18,873 nucleotides of DNA from AM-2324 sp042091035 (GCA_042091035.1 JBELIG010000044.1:1-18873); one strand, 5' to 3'; shown: positions 7,544 through 14,471, numbered from the stretch's first letter. Program-made: numbers and translations. Notes: a model not told the origin generated them from the letters alone.

Positions 7544-8839
7544 ATGTTAAAAAATAAAATATATACGTTTGCTTTAGCACTGATCGTCCTTGTTGGATTT
7601 TCATCGTGCGAAAGTTATTTCGAGGGTATCAATGAGAACCCTAATGACCCTACAGACGTATCTCAGGATGTTCTTCTTCCGGGGATCGAGATAAACCTTG
7701 GGTTTACTTATGGTGGTGATTTCAGTAGATATGCATCAATTCTAACACAGCATGCAAAAGGTGAAACAAGACAGTGGGCTTCAATTAACAATTACAGTTC
7801 ATTCTTGCCTGTAAACTTTAACACACCTTGGTCTTTTTCTATGTATGCTGGTGTATTGAATGATCTAAAAATTCTTAAGGAGAAGTCTGCTGAAGACGGC
7901 TCTAATCACTACGAAGGTATTGCTTCAATTCTTGAGGCTTACAGTTGGATGCTAATGGTGGATTTCTTCAATGATGTTCCTTTCTCTGAAGCATTCCAAG
8001 GTGTTGATATTATTCAGCCTACTTATGATGATGCAGCTTCAGTTTATGCTGGTGTAGCTACTCTATTAGATAATGGTATTGCTAAAATGAGTGAACCTGT
8101 TGCTAATAAGACTCCTGAAGATGATGACTTGATGTACGGCGGTGACGCTGCTTCATGGATTAAATTTGCGCATGGTCTTACTGCAAGAATGCACTTGCAC
8201 CAGAAGAACTATTCTGCTGCTTTGACTTCAATCGGCTCTTCATTTGAAAGTGCTGCTGACGAAGCATCTGTGCAGTTCCTTGCAGGTTCTACGACTGCTG
8301 CACCTTGGTTCCAGTTCAACAGAGATAGAGGAGATATCCAGGTGGGTGACGCTATGGCTACTTTCCTTACTGAAAATGCAGATCCAAGAGATACTTTATT
8401 CATGCCTCTATTTGATGGAGCACATCCAATATTTATTGACGGACGTGCAGTTCCATTAATGTCTTATGCTGAGGCTGAATTCATTAGAGCTGAGTGTCTT
8501 CTTCAGACATCTGCTGATCAAGGTGATGTAGATGCTGCTTTTATAAGCGCAGTTGTTGCTGGTTGTGAGAAGTATGGTATAGAAACTGAAGATGCATCTG
8601 ATTATGCTGCTGGATTAGCATCTGCTGATCTTAATGCAATTATGACTCAAAAGTACATGTCTATGTACATGGAGCCAGAGGCATTTAATGACTACCGTCG
8701 TCACGAATTACCAGTTTTAACACCAAATGCGGGTTCAGTGATTCCTAACAGATTCCCTTACCCGGAAGAGGAGATATTATATAACACGAATACTCCAGCT
8801 GTAGATATCTTTACAGATAAGGTATTCTGGGATAATTAA
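7544..8839 (+). CDS. SusD/RagB-family outer-membrane lipoprotein
   Basis: This is the surface ligand-capturing partner that forms a lid on the SusC barrel encoded just upstream (29 bases between stop and start). The 431-residue precursor has a lipoprotein signal peptide ending LVGFSSC, with lipidated Cys22. It resembles the SusD-like_2 branch: an N-terminal INENPNDPTDV segment, helical TPR-like stretches (HYEGIASILEAYSWMLMVDFFNDVPFSEAF and WIKFAHGLTARMHLH), and a C-terminal SYAEAEFIRAE region. Near the end, YMSMYMEPEAFNDYRRHELP and NRFPYPEEEILYN show the conserved arginine-tyrosine-proline pattern of the family. The length is slightly below the usual 450-550. No break is seen. The ligand cannot be read from the sequence, because no glycoside hydrolase, peptidase or sulfatase gene is next to it. 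Confidence 0.93.
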   Translation: MLKNKIYTFALALIVLVGFSSCESYFEGINENPNDPTDVSQDVLLPGIEINLGFTYGGDFSRYASILTQHAKGETRQWASINNYSSFLPVNFNTPWSFSMYAGVLNDLKILKEKSAEDGSNHYEGIASILEAYSWMLMVDFFNDVPFSEAFQGVDIIQPTYDDAASVYAGVATLLDNGIAKMSEPVANKTPEDDDLMYGGDAASWIKFAHGLTARMHLHQKNYSAALTSIGSSFESAADEASVQFLAGSTTAAPWFQFNRDRGDIQVGDAMATFLTENADPRDTLFMPLFDGAHPIFIDGRAVPLMSYAEAEFIRAECLLQTSADQGDVDAAFISAVVAGCEKYGIETEDASDYAAGLASADLNAIMTQKYMSMYMEPEAFNDYRRHELPVLTPNAGSVIPNRFPYPEEEILYNTNTPAVDIFTDKVFWDN

Positions 8840-8862
8840 TTTATTAGAAAAAAAAATCGTTT

Positions 8863-9555
8863 ATGCGAAATATAAAAATTTGGGGATTATTTATTCTTTC
8901 TTCCCTATTCGTTTTTACTTCATGTGAAGAGGAGAAATTGACTCCTTTCGATGATTTTTCTGAAGGCGCTGATCTTGTTGCAAGTGCTCCGGTACCGAAC
9001 TTTTTTGGTCTCCAGACATTGACAAGTTCTGCTACAGATTTCACTGTAGACGCTATCGGAACGCTTGCTGTTAGTTCAGTAGATCTTTATGCAACGCATA
9101 AAGATGGTACAGGTGCAATTGCTGCAGGTCCTACTCAATTCAAAAGTGTAAGTAGTCTTCCTGCTGCAGTGAATGTTACAGCAGCTGAAATAATGACTGC
9201 TTTGAATATTACTGAAGCTGATGTCGCTCAAGGTCAGAGTTTTGAAATTACAATGACTATGGAGACTGCATCAGGTACTTTGGCTCCAAATACAAANNNN
9301 NNNNNNNNNNNNNNNNNNNNNNNNNNNNNNNNNNNNNNNNNNNNNNNNNNNNNNNNNNNNNNNNNNNNNNNNNNNNNNNNNNNNNNNNNNNNNNNNGGTG
9401 CTATTTCTTGGGAAGGTGTTGTAGATCCTTGGCAGAATCTTTTAGCTGTTGATGGATTTCCGAATTCTGTTGATCCAGTTACAGGTGTAATAACTATTAC
9501 GATGTCAGGTGATGTTTATGGTGAAACATGGACTTCAGTTTACACGCCGTTATAG
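8863..9555 (+). CDS. SusCD-associated lipoprotein of unknown function (contains assembly gap)
   Basis: The gene starts 23 bases after susD and ends just before a strong terminator, so it is the third gene of the transporter operon. A lipoprotein signal peptide ends VFTSC (Cys21), followed by an acidic EEE stretch as in surface-exposed Bacteroidota lipoproteins. Residues about 40-143 look like a beta-sandwich with the pattern FTVDAIGTLAVSSVDLYATHK...LPAAVNVTAAEIMTALNITEADVAQGQSFEITM. That pattern recurs in small lipoproteins next to SusCD pairs in Cytophagales. After the 100-N gap (9297-9396) the same frame resumes with GAISWEGVVDPWQNLL and ends ITITMSGDVYGETWTSVYTPL. The apparent continuity of frame may be chance if the gap length is not real. 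It probably helps bind or hold the ligand at the surface; the exact role is unknown. Confidence 0.82.
   Translation: MRNIKIWGLFILSSLFVFTSCEEEKLTPFDDFSEGADLVASAPVPNFFGLQTLTSSATDFTVDAIGTLAVSSVDLYATHKDGTGAIAAGPTQFKSVSSLPAAVNVTAAEIMTALNITEADVAQGQSFEITMTMETASGTLAPNTXXXXXXXXXXXXXXXXXXXXXXXXXXXXXXXXXXGAISWEGVVDPWQNLLAVDGFPNSVDPVTGVITITMSGDVYGETWTSVYTPL
9297..9396. other. Assembly gap (100 N) inside the lipoprotein gene
   Basis: Exactly 100 N, the second of three identical-length N runs in the window. The true length and the missing residues (around residue 145 of the lipoprotein) are unknown. Confidence 0.95.
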
Positions 9556-9579
9556 GTTTATTGCATTATGCAAATATAA

Positions 9580-9613
9580 AAAGCACCCTCTTGCAAAAGA
9601 GGGTGCTTTTTTT
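9580..9613 (+). terminator. Intrinsic terminator of the susCD-lipoprotein operon
   Basis: A perfect 13-bp stem (AAAGCACCCTCTT at 9580-9592, AAGAGGGTGCTTT at 9597-9609) with a GCAA tetraloop is followed by a run of T. It lies 24 bases after the lipoprotein stop. The A run on the 5' side means it could also work in the opposite direction. Confidence 0.95.
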
Positions 9614-9675
9614 GTCAGTAAGCTATCGAAAGGATAGTTCGACCAACGACTTTATTTGATCGACTTAAAATAGGA

Positions 9676-9706
9676 CTTGAATACACCTTACAAGAAGTTT
9701 ATATTG
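9676..9706 (+). promoter_or_regulatory. Possible promoter of the Xer recombinase gene
   Basis: CTTG (9676-9679) and TATATTG (9700-9706) are separated by 20 bases. This approximates the Bacteroidota -33 TTTG / -7 TAnnTTTG pair at its normal spacing. Transcription would start some 15 bases before the ATG at 9728. It follows a terminator, so a new promoter is expected here; the -7 box lacks one T. Confidence 0.4.
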
Positions 9707-9727
9707 TTATAACATTGAAAGCTTTTT

Positions 9728-10627
9728 ATGGAGAATACAATTAACAAGTTTGAGAAGTACCTAGCCTATGAACGGAGAAGTTCAAAGATGACAATACGGG
9801 CCTATCAAACTGATTTAAATCAATTGATGATTTTCCTGTTGGAGCGTTATGAAGTTAAAGCTTGGTCTGCTGCAGAACACAGTATGATACGATCCTGGAT
9901 CGTTGATCTTATGCAAAAGGGACTAACAAATCGAACGATTAATAGGAAGCTGTCAAGTGCCAAGAGTTTTTTTAAATTTTGTCTCCGGCAAGGATTGTTA
10001 GAAAAAGATCCAGTGGCCGAAATTAATATTTTAAAAACAAGCAGTCGTTTGCCATCTTTTGCGCACGAAGCCCAAATGCTTGATCTTGATCAGTCTGATC
10101 TTTTTACCGCAGATTTTAGTGGTGCAAGAGATAAGGCTTTGATATTTTGTATATATGGTCTGGGTATTCGGCGGGCAGAACTGATCGGTCTACGAATTAG
10201 CTCTTATGATAAAGAACGTTCAGTTATTAGGGTTCTAGGTAAAGGAAATAAAGAACGTGATGTTCCAGTCGTTCCTGCTTTGAAAAAAATTATAGGCAAC
10301 TATCTTAGTCTGTACAGCAGTGAATTTGGTTATACTTTAGAATCGCCAATGTTTATTTTGGATAATGGTCTTTTAATTTATCCAAAATTTGTTTATAATG
10401 TGGTATCTAAGTATTTATCCGCAGTTAGCACTCTAAAGAAAAAAGGTCCTCATACACTGAGGCATTCCTTTGCAACTCATTTATCAAATCAGGGAGCTGA
10501 TATAAATGCGTTGAAATCATTGCTAGGGCACAGTTCATTGGCAGCTACACAAATTTATACACATAACTCTATTGAGAAATTAAGAGAGGTATACAAGCAA
10601 GCGCATCCTCGTTCCAAGGATTCATAA
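9728..10627 (+). CDS. xerC: Tyrosine recombinase of the XerC/XerD family
   Basis: The protein has 299 residues, the standard Xer length. It cuts and rejoins DNA at dif to resolve chromosome dimers at division, normally as an XerC-XerD pair. The N-terminal SAM-like core-binding domain covers about 1-95 (EKYLAYERRSSKMTIRAYQTDL...NRTINRKLSSAKSFFKF). The catalytic domain follows with the full set of active residues: R148 (GLGIRRAEL), K172 (GKGNKER), H242 and R245 (HTLRHSFATHL), H268 (LLGHSS) and nucleophile Y277 (IYTHNS). A Xer-family gene just before hpf and tuf is a familiar Bacteroidota arrangement, which supports a housekeeping Xer and not a mobile-element integrase. I found no flanking att-like repeats. 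Whether it is XerC or XerD cannot be settled from one copy; the symbol follows usual naming at this locus. Confidence 0.88.
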   Translation: MENTINKFEKYLAYERRSSKMTIRAYQTDLNQLMIFLLERYEVKAWSAAEHSMIRSWIVDLMQKGLTNRTINRKLSSAKSFFKFCLRQGLLEKDPVAEINILKTSSRLPSFAHEAQMLDLDQSDLFTADFSGARDKALIFCIYGLGIRRAELIGLRISSYDKERSVIRVLGKGNKERDVPVVPALKKIIGNYLSLYSSEFGYTLESPMFILDNGLLIYPKFVYNVVSKYLSAVSTLKKKGPHTLRHSFATHLSNQGADINALKSLLGHSSLAATQIYTHNSIEKLREVYKQAHPRSKDS

Positions 10628-10634
10628 AAAGCTA

Positions 10635-10657
10635 TATCTATCCTTCTAGGATGGATA
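10635..10657 (+). other. Stem-loop between xerC and hpf
   Basis: A 10-bp stem (10635-10644 with 10648-10657, one G-T pair) has a 3-base loop in the 62-base spacer. No T run follows, so it is not a standard terminator. It might weaken read-through or mark an RNA processing site. Confidence 0.5.
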
Positions 10658-10689
10658 ATATATTATCTAACCCATAAACGTGAAGAAAT

Positions 10690-10986
10690 ATGGTTATCAA
10701 AACGGAAGCAGTTCAATTTAAAGCAGATCAAAAACTTCTAGATTTTATCGAAAGAAAGTTTAGTAAGCTCAATGTGTTTTTTGATAAAATCACATCTATA
10801 GAAGTTTATTTGAAGTTAGAGAACTCTGGACAGATTAAAGAAAAAATTGTAGAAGCTCTCGTTAATGTACCTGGTGATTCCATCTTTGTAAAAGATTCAA
10901 GTAAATCCTTTGAAGAATCCATTGAGAAAGTCGGATCTTCCTTAAAGAGACAGCTCGTCAAATACAAGGAAAAGAAGAGGGCATAA
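10690..10986 (+). CDS. hpf: Ribosome hibernation promoting factor, short HPF/RaiA (YfiA) family
   Basis: This 98-residue protein is of the short type that binds in the 30S decoding channel and parks ribosomes in stationary phase. It has the beta-alpha-beta-beta-beta-alpha layout of the family: MVIKTEAVQFKAD, the helix QKLLDFIERKFSKLNVFFD, strand ITSIEVYLKLE, strand KEKIVEALVNVPG and strand DSIFVKDSS. A long helix, SFEESIEKVGSSLKRQLVKYKEKKRA, ends in a basic tail. There is no long C-terminal dimerisation domain, so the product alone should not make 100S dimers in the way long HPF does. It follows xerC by 62 bases and ends at a strong terminator. The place beside the tRNA-tuf cluster fits a translation role. 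Confidence 0.9.
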   Translation: MVIKTEAVQFKADQKLLDFIERKFSKLNVFFDKITSIEVYLKLENSGQIKEKIVEALVNVPGDSIFVKDSSKSFEESIEKVGSSLKRQLVKYKEKKRA

Positions 10987-10987
10987 C

Positions 10988-11029
10988 AAAAAGAAAAAAA
11001 GATTCGCTTGCGAATCTTTTTTTCTTTTT
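10988..11029. terminator. Long perfectly symmetrical terminator after hpf
   Basis: A 19-bp perfect inverted repeat (10988-11006 and 11011-11029) has the loop CTTG. The inner part is GATTCG/CGAATC; the outer part is A-rich on the left and T-rich on the right. It starts right after the hpf stop codon. The symmetry should allow action on both strands. Confidence 0.92.
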
Positions 11030-11146
11030 TGCACAGCAGATTGATAATCAATCAGATGTTTTTAGGTGTTTTATCGGCTATCCGAGAAAACTTTATTTAA
11101 AGTGGATTTTTTTTTCAAAGAAGTTTTTTTTTCTAAAATAGTGTCA

Positions 11147-11154
11147 TATATTTG
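11147..11154 (+). promoter_or_regulatory. -7 box of the tRNA cluster promoter
   Basis: TATATTTG is an exact match to the Bacteroidota -7 consensus TAnnTTTG, located 45 bases before the first tRNA. The expected -33 position (about 11123) has only a T-rich GTTTTT run, not a clear TTTG. The 169-base spacer from hpf to the tRNA shows no gene. Confidence 0.6.
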
Positions 11155-11199
11155 CATCGCCTTACAAAGATAGGGCATTTGAAAAGATTAAAATTATAA

Positions 11200-11273
11200 G
11201 CCGATATAGCTCAGTTGGCCAGAGCAGCTGATTTGTAATCAGCGGGTCGGGGGTTCGAATCCCTCTATCGGCT
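11200..11273 (+). tRNA. tRNA-Thr (anticodon UGU)
   Basis: This is a complete cloverleaf: acceptor GCCGATA/TATCGGC, D arm with AGCTCAGTTGGCCAGAGC, anticodon stem GCTGA/TCAGC around loop TTTGTAA (anticodon TGT), and T arm GGGGGTTCGAATCCCTC. The discriminator base is T and CCA is not encoded. It is the first of four clustered tRNAs upstream of tuf. Confidence 0.96.
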
Positions 11274-11297
11274 CTAAGCTTCCTCAGGGAAGTTTTA

Positions 11298-11380
11298 GGG
11301 GGTGCGCCGGAGTGGGAGAGCCGGGCCGGACTGTAAATCCGGTGACTCAGTCTGAATAGGTTCGAATCCTATCACCCCCA
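11298..11380 (+). tRNA. tRNA-Tyr (anticodon GUA)
   Basis: Acceptor GGGGGTG/CACCCCC, anticodon stem CCGGA/TCCGG around loop CTGTAAA (anticodon GTA), a long variable arm as expected for bacterial tRNA-Tyr, and a T arm with GGTTCGAATCC. It is 83 bases long with discriminator A; CCA is not encoded. Confidence 0.96.
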
Positions 11381-11475
11381 CACAGTAATCACAAGTCCTG
11401 AAGGGCACAGTAGAAGCGAGTATTGGTGTTGATCAGGCTTGCTTGTTGTTGTTTAAAGTGATGGAAAAGTTATAA

Positions 11476-11548
11476 GCGGGCGTAGCTCAGTTGGTAGAGC
11501 ATCAGCCTTCCAAGCTGAGGGTCGTGGGTTCGAGTCTCATCGCCCGCT
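11476..11548 (+). tRNA. tRNA-Gly (anticodon UCC)
   Basis: Acceptor GCGGGCG/CGCCCGC, anticodon loop CTTCCAA between CAGC and GCTG (anticodon TCC), and T loop GGTTCGAGTC. It is 73 bases long with discriminator T and no encoded CCA. The 95-base spacer before it holds a 7-bp stem (11414-11420 with 11438-11444), which may guide processing. Confidence 0.96.
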
Positions 11549-11571
11549 CATTTTTTCCATTAAAAATAACA

Positions 11572-11643
<72 letters not shown>

Positions 11644-11666
11644 CTGGTGCAGTTGCGTCAGGGTTA

Positions 11667-11698
11667 TTTGTGGTTATTGACTAGCGAATCTATTTTTT
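11667..11698 (+). promoter_or_regulatory. Possible promoter of tuf
   Basis: TTTG (11667-11670) and TATTTTTT (11691-11698) are 20 bases apart, matching the Bacteroidota -33/-7 layout with one mismatch in the -7 box. A start some 7 bases later would leave a leader of about 20 bases before the tuf ATG. tuf may also be read from the tRNA promoter. Confidence 0.42.
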
Positions 11699-11723
11699 TC
11701 TATTGCCTAAAAAATTTCGAGAA

Positions 11724-12920
11724 ATGGCTAAGGAAACATTTGACAGAAGTAAGCCGCACGTGAATATTGGTACTATTGGACACGTGGATCACGGAAAAAC
11801 TACGCTGACTGCAGCGATTACTTATGTTCTTTCAAAAGACGGACTAGCGGAGAATAAGGGTTACGACTCTATCGACGCGGCTCCGGAAGAGAAAGAGCGT
11901 GGTATTACGATTAATACTGCACACGTAGAGTACCAAACTGAAAACAGACACTACGCACACGTAGATTGTCCAGGTCACGCCGATTATGTGAAAAACATGG
12001 TTACTGGTGCGGCTCAGATGGATGGTGCTATTCTTGTGGTAGCTGCTACTGATGGTCCTATGCCACAAACTCGTGAGCACATTCTATTGGCTCGCCAGGT
12101 TGGTGTACCTAAGATTGTTGTTTTCATGAACAAGGTTGACCTTGTTGATGACGAGGAAATGCTTGAGCTTGTTGAGATGGAAGTTCGTGAACTTCTTGAC
12201 CAATATGAGTTCGATGGTGACAATTCATCAGTTATTCAAGGTTCTGCTCTTAAGGCACTTGAAGATGAAGCGGGTGGTATAAAAGCAATTCAGGAGCTAA
12301 TGGCTGCTGTAGATGCTGATATTCCTGAGCCAGAGCGTTTAATTGACATGCCTTTCTTGATGCCTGTTGAGGATGTATTCTCAATCACAGGTCGTGGTAC
12401 AGTAGCAACTGGTCGTATCGAGCGTGGTGTGATCAATGTTGGTGACCCAATGGAAATCGTAGGTATGATGAAAGAAGATGAAAAACCTCTTCAATCAACT
12501 TGTACTGGTGTAGAGATGTTCCGTAAATTACTTGATAGAGGTGAAGCTGGTGATAATGCTGGTATCCTTCTTCGTGGTATTGATAAAACGGAGATCAAGC
12601 GTGGTATGGTTCTATGTAAGCCTGGTTCAGTGAAGCCTCACAAACATTTCAAGTGTGAGATTTACTGTCTATCGAAAGATGAAGGTGGTCGTCATACTCC
12701 ATTCTTCAACGGTTACCGTCCTCAGTTCTACTTCAGAACTACAGATGTAACAGGTGACGTTAAGTTACCAGAAGGTGTTGAAATGGTAATGCCTGGTGAT
12801 AACGTAACACTTGAGGTTGAACTTATCAACCCAGTAGCTATGGATAAAGGTCTTCGTTTCGCGATTCGTGAAGGTGGACGTACTGTAGGTGCAGGTCAGG
12901 TGACTGAAATTATTGCATAA
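11724..12920 (+). CDS. tuf: Elongation factor Tu
   Basis: EF-Tu is the GTPase that brings aminoacyl-tRNA to the ribosome. I chose the ATG at 11724 (MAKETFDRSKPHVNIG), which gives 398 residues and the usual family start. A TTG 21 bases earlier is in frame but adds residues the family lacks. The G domain has GHVDHGKT (19-26), RGITI (59-63), DCPGH with catalytic His85, NKVD and SALK. Domains 2 and 3 follow, with GRGTVATGRIERG, GVEMFRK and FFNGYRPQFYFRTTDVTG, ending GAGQVTEII. Codon use is highly biased. It stands between the four-tRNA cluster and tRNA-Trp, has a possible promoter of its own and is followed by a terminator, so it can be made independently of the ribosomal operon downstream. Confidence 0.97.
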   Translation: MAKETFDRSKPHVNIGTIGHVDHGKTTLTAAITYVLSKDGLAENKGYDSIDAAPEEKERGITINTAHVEYQTENRHYAHVDCPGHADYVKNMVTGAAQMDGAILVVAATDGPMPQTREHILLARQVGVPKIVVFMNKVDLVDDEEMLELVEMEVRELLDQYEFDGDNSSVIQGSALKALEDEAGGIKAIQELMAAVDADIPEPERLIDMPFLMPVEDVFSITGRGTVATGRIERGVINVGDPMEIVGMMKEDEKPLQSTCTGVEMFRKLLDRGEAGDNAGILLRGIDKTEIKRGMVLCKPGSVKPHKHFKCEIYCLSKDEGGRHTPFFNGYRPQFYFRTTDVTGDVKLPEGVEMVMPGDNVTLEVELINPVAMDKGLRFAIREGGRTVGAGQVTEIIA

Positions 12921-12945
12921 TACAGCCCTTCGGGGTTTGAAATAA

Positions 12946-12979
12946 AAAAAATAGGCAGCCTTTTGGCTGCTTATTTTTT
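12946..12979 (+). terminator. Terminator after tuf
   Basis: GCAGCC/GGCTGC with a TTTT loop (12955-12970) is extended by AAAATAG/TTATTTT pairing and followed by T-rich sequence. A small CCC-TTCG-GGG hairpin (12926-12935) lies just upstream. Together they separate tuf from tRNA-Trp. Confidence 0.85.
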
Positions 12980-12985
12980 ATTTGT

Positions 12986-13017
12986 CTTGTTTAAATGCGC
13001 AGGATTTTATATTTTTG
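12986..13017 (+). promoter_or_regulatory. Promoter of the tRNA-Trp-secE-nusG operon
   Basis: CTTG (12986-12989), a 20-base spacer and TATTTTTG (13010-13017), an exact TAnnTTTG -7 box, form one of the best Bacteroidota-type promoters in the window. It sits 18 bases before tRNA-Trp, directly after the tuf terminator. Confidence 0.65.
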
Positions 13018-13035
13018 CACGCGCATTAATTAATT

Positions 13036-13108
13036 GCGGGCGTAGCTCAGTTGGTAGAGCAGTGGTCTCCAAAACCAAAGGTCGCGAGTTCGAATCTTGC
13101 CGCCCGCG
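13036..13108 (+). tRNA. tRNA-Trp (anticodon CCA)
   Basis: Acceptor GCGGGCG/CGCCCGC, anticodon loop CTCCAAA (anticodon CCA) on the stem GTGGT/ACCAA (one mismatch at the outer end), and T arm with GAGTTCGAATCTTG. It is 73 bases with discriminator G. It heads the secE-nusG operon, as in many bacteria. Confidence 0.95.
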
Positions 13109-13147
13109 CACAAGTCTTTGAATTAATCAAGGAAAAAAGTTAATAAA

Positions 13148-13345
13148 ATGAGTGTATTTACAAAGTTTGTATCCTACAGCAAAGAGAGTTATAACGAGTT
13201 AATGTATAAGGTTACATGGCCTAAATTTGATGCATTACTACGTAACACAGTTGTTGTTTGTGTAGCTTCAATAATTCTAACACTAGTTGTGTTCGGAATG
13301 GATGCTGCATTCAAATATGTATTGAACATACTGTATTCGGCTTAA
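13148..13345 (+). CDS. secE: Protein translocase subunit SecE
   Basis: This 65-residue small form of SecE clamps SecY in the inner-membrane export channel. The amphipathic N-terminal helix contains the conserved YNELMYKVTWPKFDALLRNT, with the VTWP motif, followed by one membrane segment (about 34-56, VVVCVASIILTLVVFGMDAAF). Single-TM SecE is usual outside the enteric bacteria. It lies between tRNA-Trp (39 bases upstream) and nusG (25 bases downstream), the standard location. Confidence 0.95.
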   Translation: MSVFTKFVSYSKESYNELMYKVTWPKFDALLRNTVVVCVASIILTLVVFGMDAAFKYVLNILYSA

Positions 13346-13370
13346 TCTGAATCAGTAAACTTTATATATC

Positions 13371-13922
13371 ATGGCAGAATCTAAGACAAAATGGTACTCT
13401 TTACGAGTAATCAGTGGAAAAGAAAGAAAGATTAAGGAACGAATTGATCTTGAAATTGATCGTTCAGGATGGAGAAGCTTTCTGCCATCGGTGATTGTAC
13501 CAACTGAAAAGGTATATAAAATTAGAAATGGTAAGAAAGTCATTTCTGATAAAAATATATTGCCAGGGTACATATTAGTTGAAGCCGATAAGTCTAAACT
13601 ATCAGGCGAAGTCATATCTACAATAGTCAATATCCCAAATGTGATCCATTTCCTTGGAAATAATCATCCGCTTCCTATGCAAGAAAAGGAGGCTTTCAGA
13701 TTATTAGGAAAGATGGACGAAACCCAGGAATCTGGAGAAAAGTTAATCGAACCATTCTTGGTTGGCGAATCAGTGAAAATCATTGATGGACCTTTCAATG
13801 AATTTATCGGTGATATTCAGGAAGTTAATGAGGAGCGTAAGAAGTTGAAAGTTATCGTGAAGATATTTGGACGAGGAACAGAAGTTGAGCTGAATTTCAT
13901 GCAGGTTGATAAACATCAATAA
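13371..13922 (+). CDS. nusG: Transcription termination/antitermination protein NusG
   Basis: NusG binds RNA polymerase to aid elongation and couples it to Rho or the ribosome. The 183-residue protein has an NGN domain (about 5-115), with WYSLRVISGKERKIKERI at the start and ILPGYILVEA, followed by VIHFLGNN. A KOW domain (about 127-183) contains VGESVKIIDGPFNEFIGDIQEV and ends in VELNFMQVDKH. The length and domain order are normal and there are no insertions. It is co-transcribed with secE. A 105-base structured spacer separates it from rplK. Confidence 0.96.
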   Translation: MAESKTKWYSLRVISGKERKIKERIDLEIDRSGWRSFLPSVIVPTEKVYKIRNGKKVISDKNILPGYILVEADKSKLSGEVISTIVNIPNVIHFLGNNHPLPMQEKEAFRLLGKMDETQESGEKLIEPFLVGESVKIIDGPFNEFIGDIQEVNEERKKLKVIVKIFGRGTEVELNFMQVDKHQ

Positions 13923-13948
13923 TAGGGTATTATATAATTAATCATAAA

Positions 13949-14005
13949 GGTCGGTTTGATAGGGGAATGTCTTTAGACATTGCTTCTACCCTGGAGATAA
14001 TGACC
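13949..14005 (+). promoter_or_regulatory. Structured rplK leader, candidate L1-binding autoregulatory site
   Basis: Nested pairing can be drawn by eye: GGTC (13949-13952) with GACC (14002-14005), AGGG (13961-13964) with CCCT (13989-13992), and an apical hairpin AATGTC/GACATT (13966-13971, 13976-13981) with loop TTTA. Asymmetric purine-rich internal loops separate the stems. In E. coli ribosomal protein L1 represses its own operon by binding the rplK leader. The position and internal-loop shape fit such a site, but binding is inferred. Confidence 0.5.
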
Positions 14006-14027
14006 GTATTTTTAAATCAATTTTACA

Positions 14028-14471
14028 ATGGCAAAAGAGATTGAAGGTTTTGTAAAACTGCAAGTAAGAGGTGGTCAAGCGAATCCTGCTCCTCCAGTAG
14101 GACCTGCACTAGGTGCAAAAGGTCTTAATATTATGGAGTTCTGTAAGCGTTTTAACGCTGCAACTCAGGAGATGCAAGGAAAGGTTGTTCCCGTTGTAAT
14201 TTCAGTTTACAAAGACAAATCATTCGACTTTGTAATTAAGACTCCACCTGCAGCAGTGCAGTTATTGGAGGCTGCGAAGTTGAAGAAAGGTTCTGCAGTA
14301 TCAAACCGTGATAAGGTAGGTACTGTTACATGGGATCAGGTTCGCGCCATTGCTGAAAACAAGATGCCAGATTTGAACGCATTCAAAGTTGAATCTGGTA
14401 TGAAGATGATTGCCGGAACTGCTCGCTCTATGGGGCTTGTAGTGACAGGTGACGCTCCTTGGGAAGCTTAA
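14028..14471 (+). CDS. rplK: 50S ribosomal protein L11
   Basis: L11 forms the GTPase-associated centre stalk base on 23S rRNA with L10 and L7/L12. The 147-residue length is normal. The N-terminal domain has VKLQVRGGQANPAPPVGPALGAKGLNI, with the proline-rich hinge and thiostrepton-site prolines intact. The C-terminal rRNA-binding domain has TPPAAVQLLEAAKLKKGSA and ends AGTARSMGLVVTG. It starts at the ATG at 14028 (TTTTACAATGGC) without a Shine-Dalgarno sequence. rplA follows after an unusually long structured spacer of 117 bases. Confidence 0.97.
   Translation: MAKEIEGFVKLQVRGGQANPAPPVGPALGAKGLNIMEFCKRFNAATQEMQGKVVPVVISVYKDKSFDFVIKTPPAAVQLLEAAKLKKGSAVSNRDKVGTVTWDQVRAIAENKMPDLNAFKVESGMKMIAGTARSMGLVVTGDAPWEA

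Noticed and set aside
9622..9642. Small CTATC/GATAG hairpin after the susCD terminator
   Set aside because: It is only a 5-bp stem with no context; it is probably chance.
9728..10627. Integrase of a mobile element inserted near the tRNA genes
   Set aside because: It has Xer length and motifs and the familiar location before hpf-tuf. All neighbouring tRNAs are whole, and I saw no direct repeats or cargo genes that would mark an integrated element.
11703..11723. TTG start for tuf giving seven extra residues
   Set aside because: EF-Tu family members start MAKETF-like at the ATG at 11724, and the extension overlaps the expected leader.
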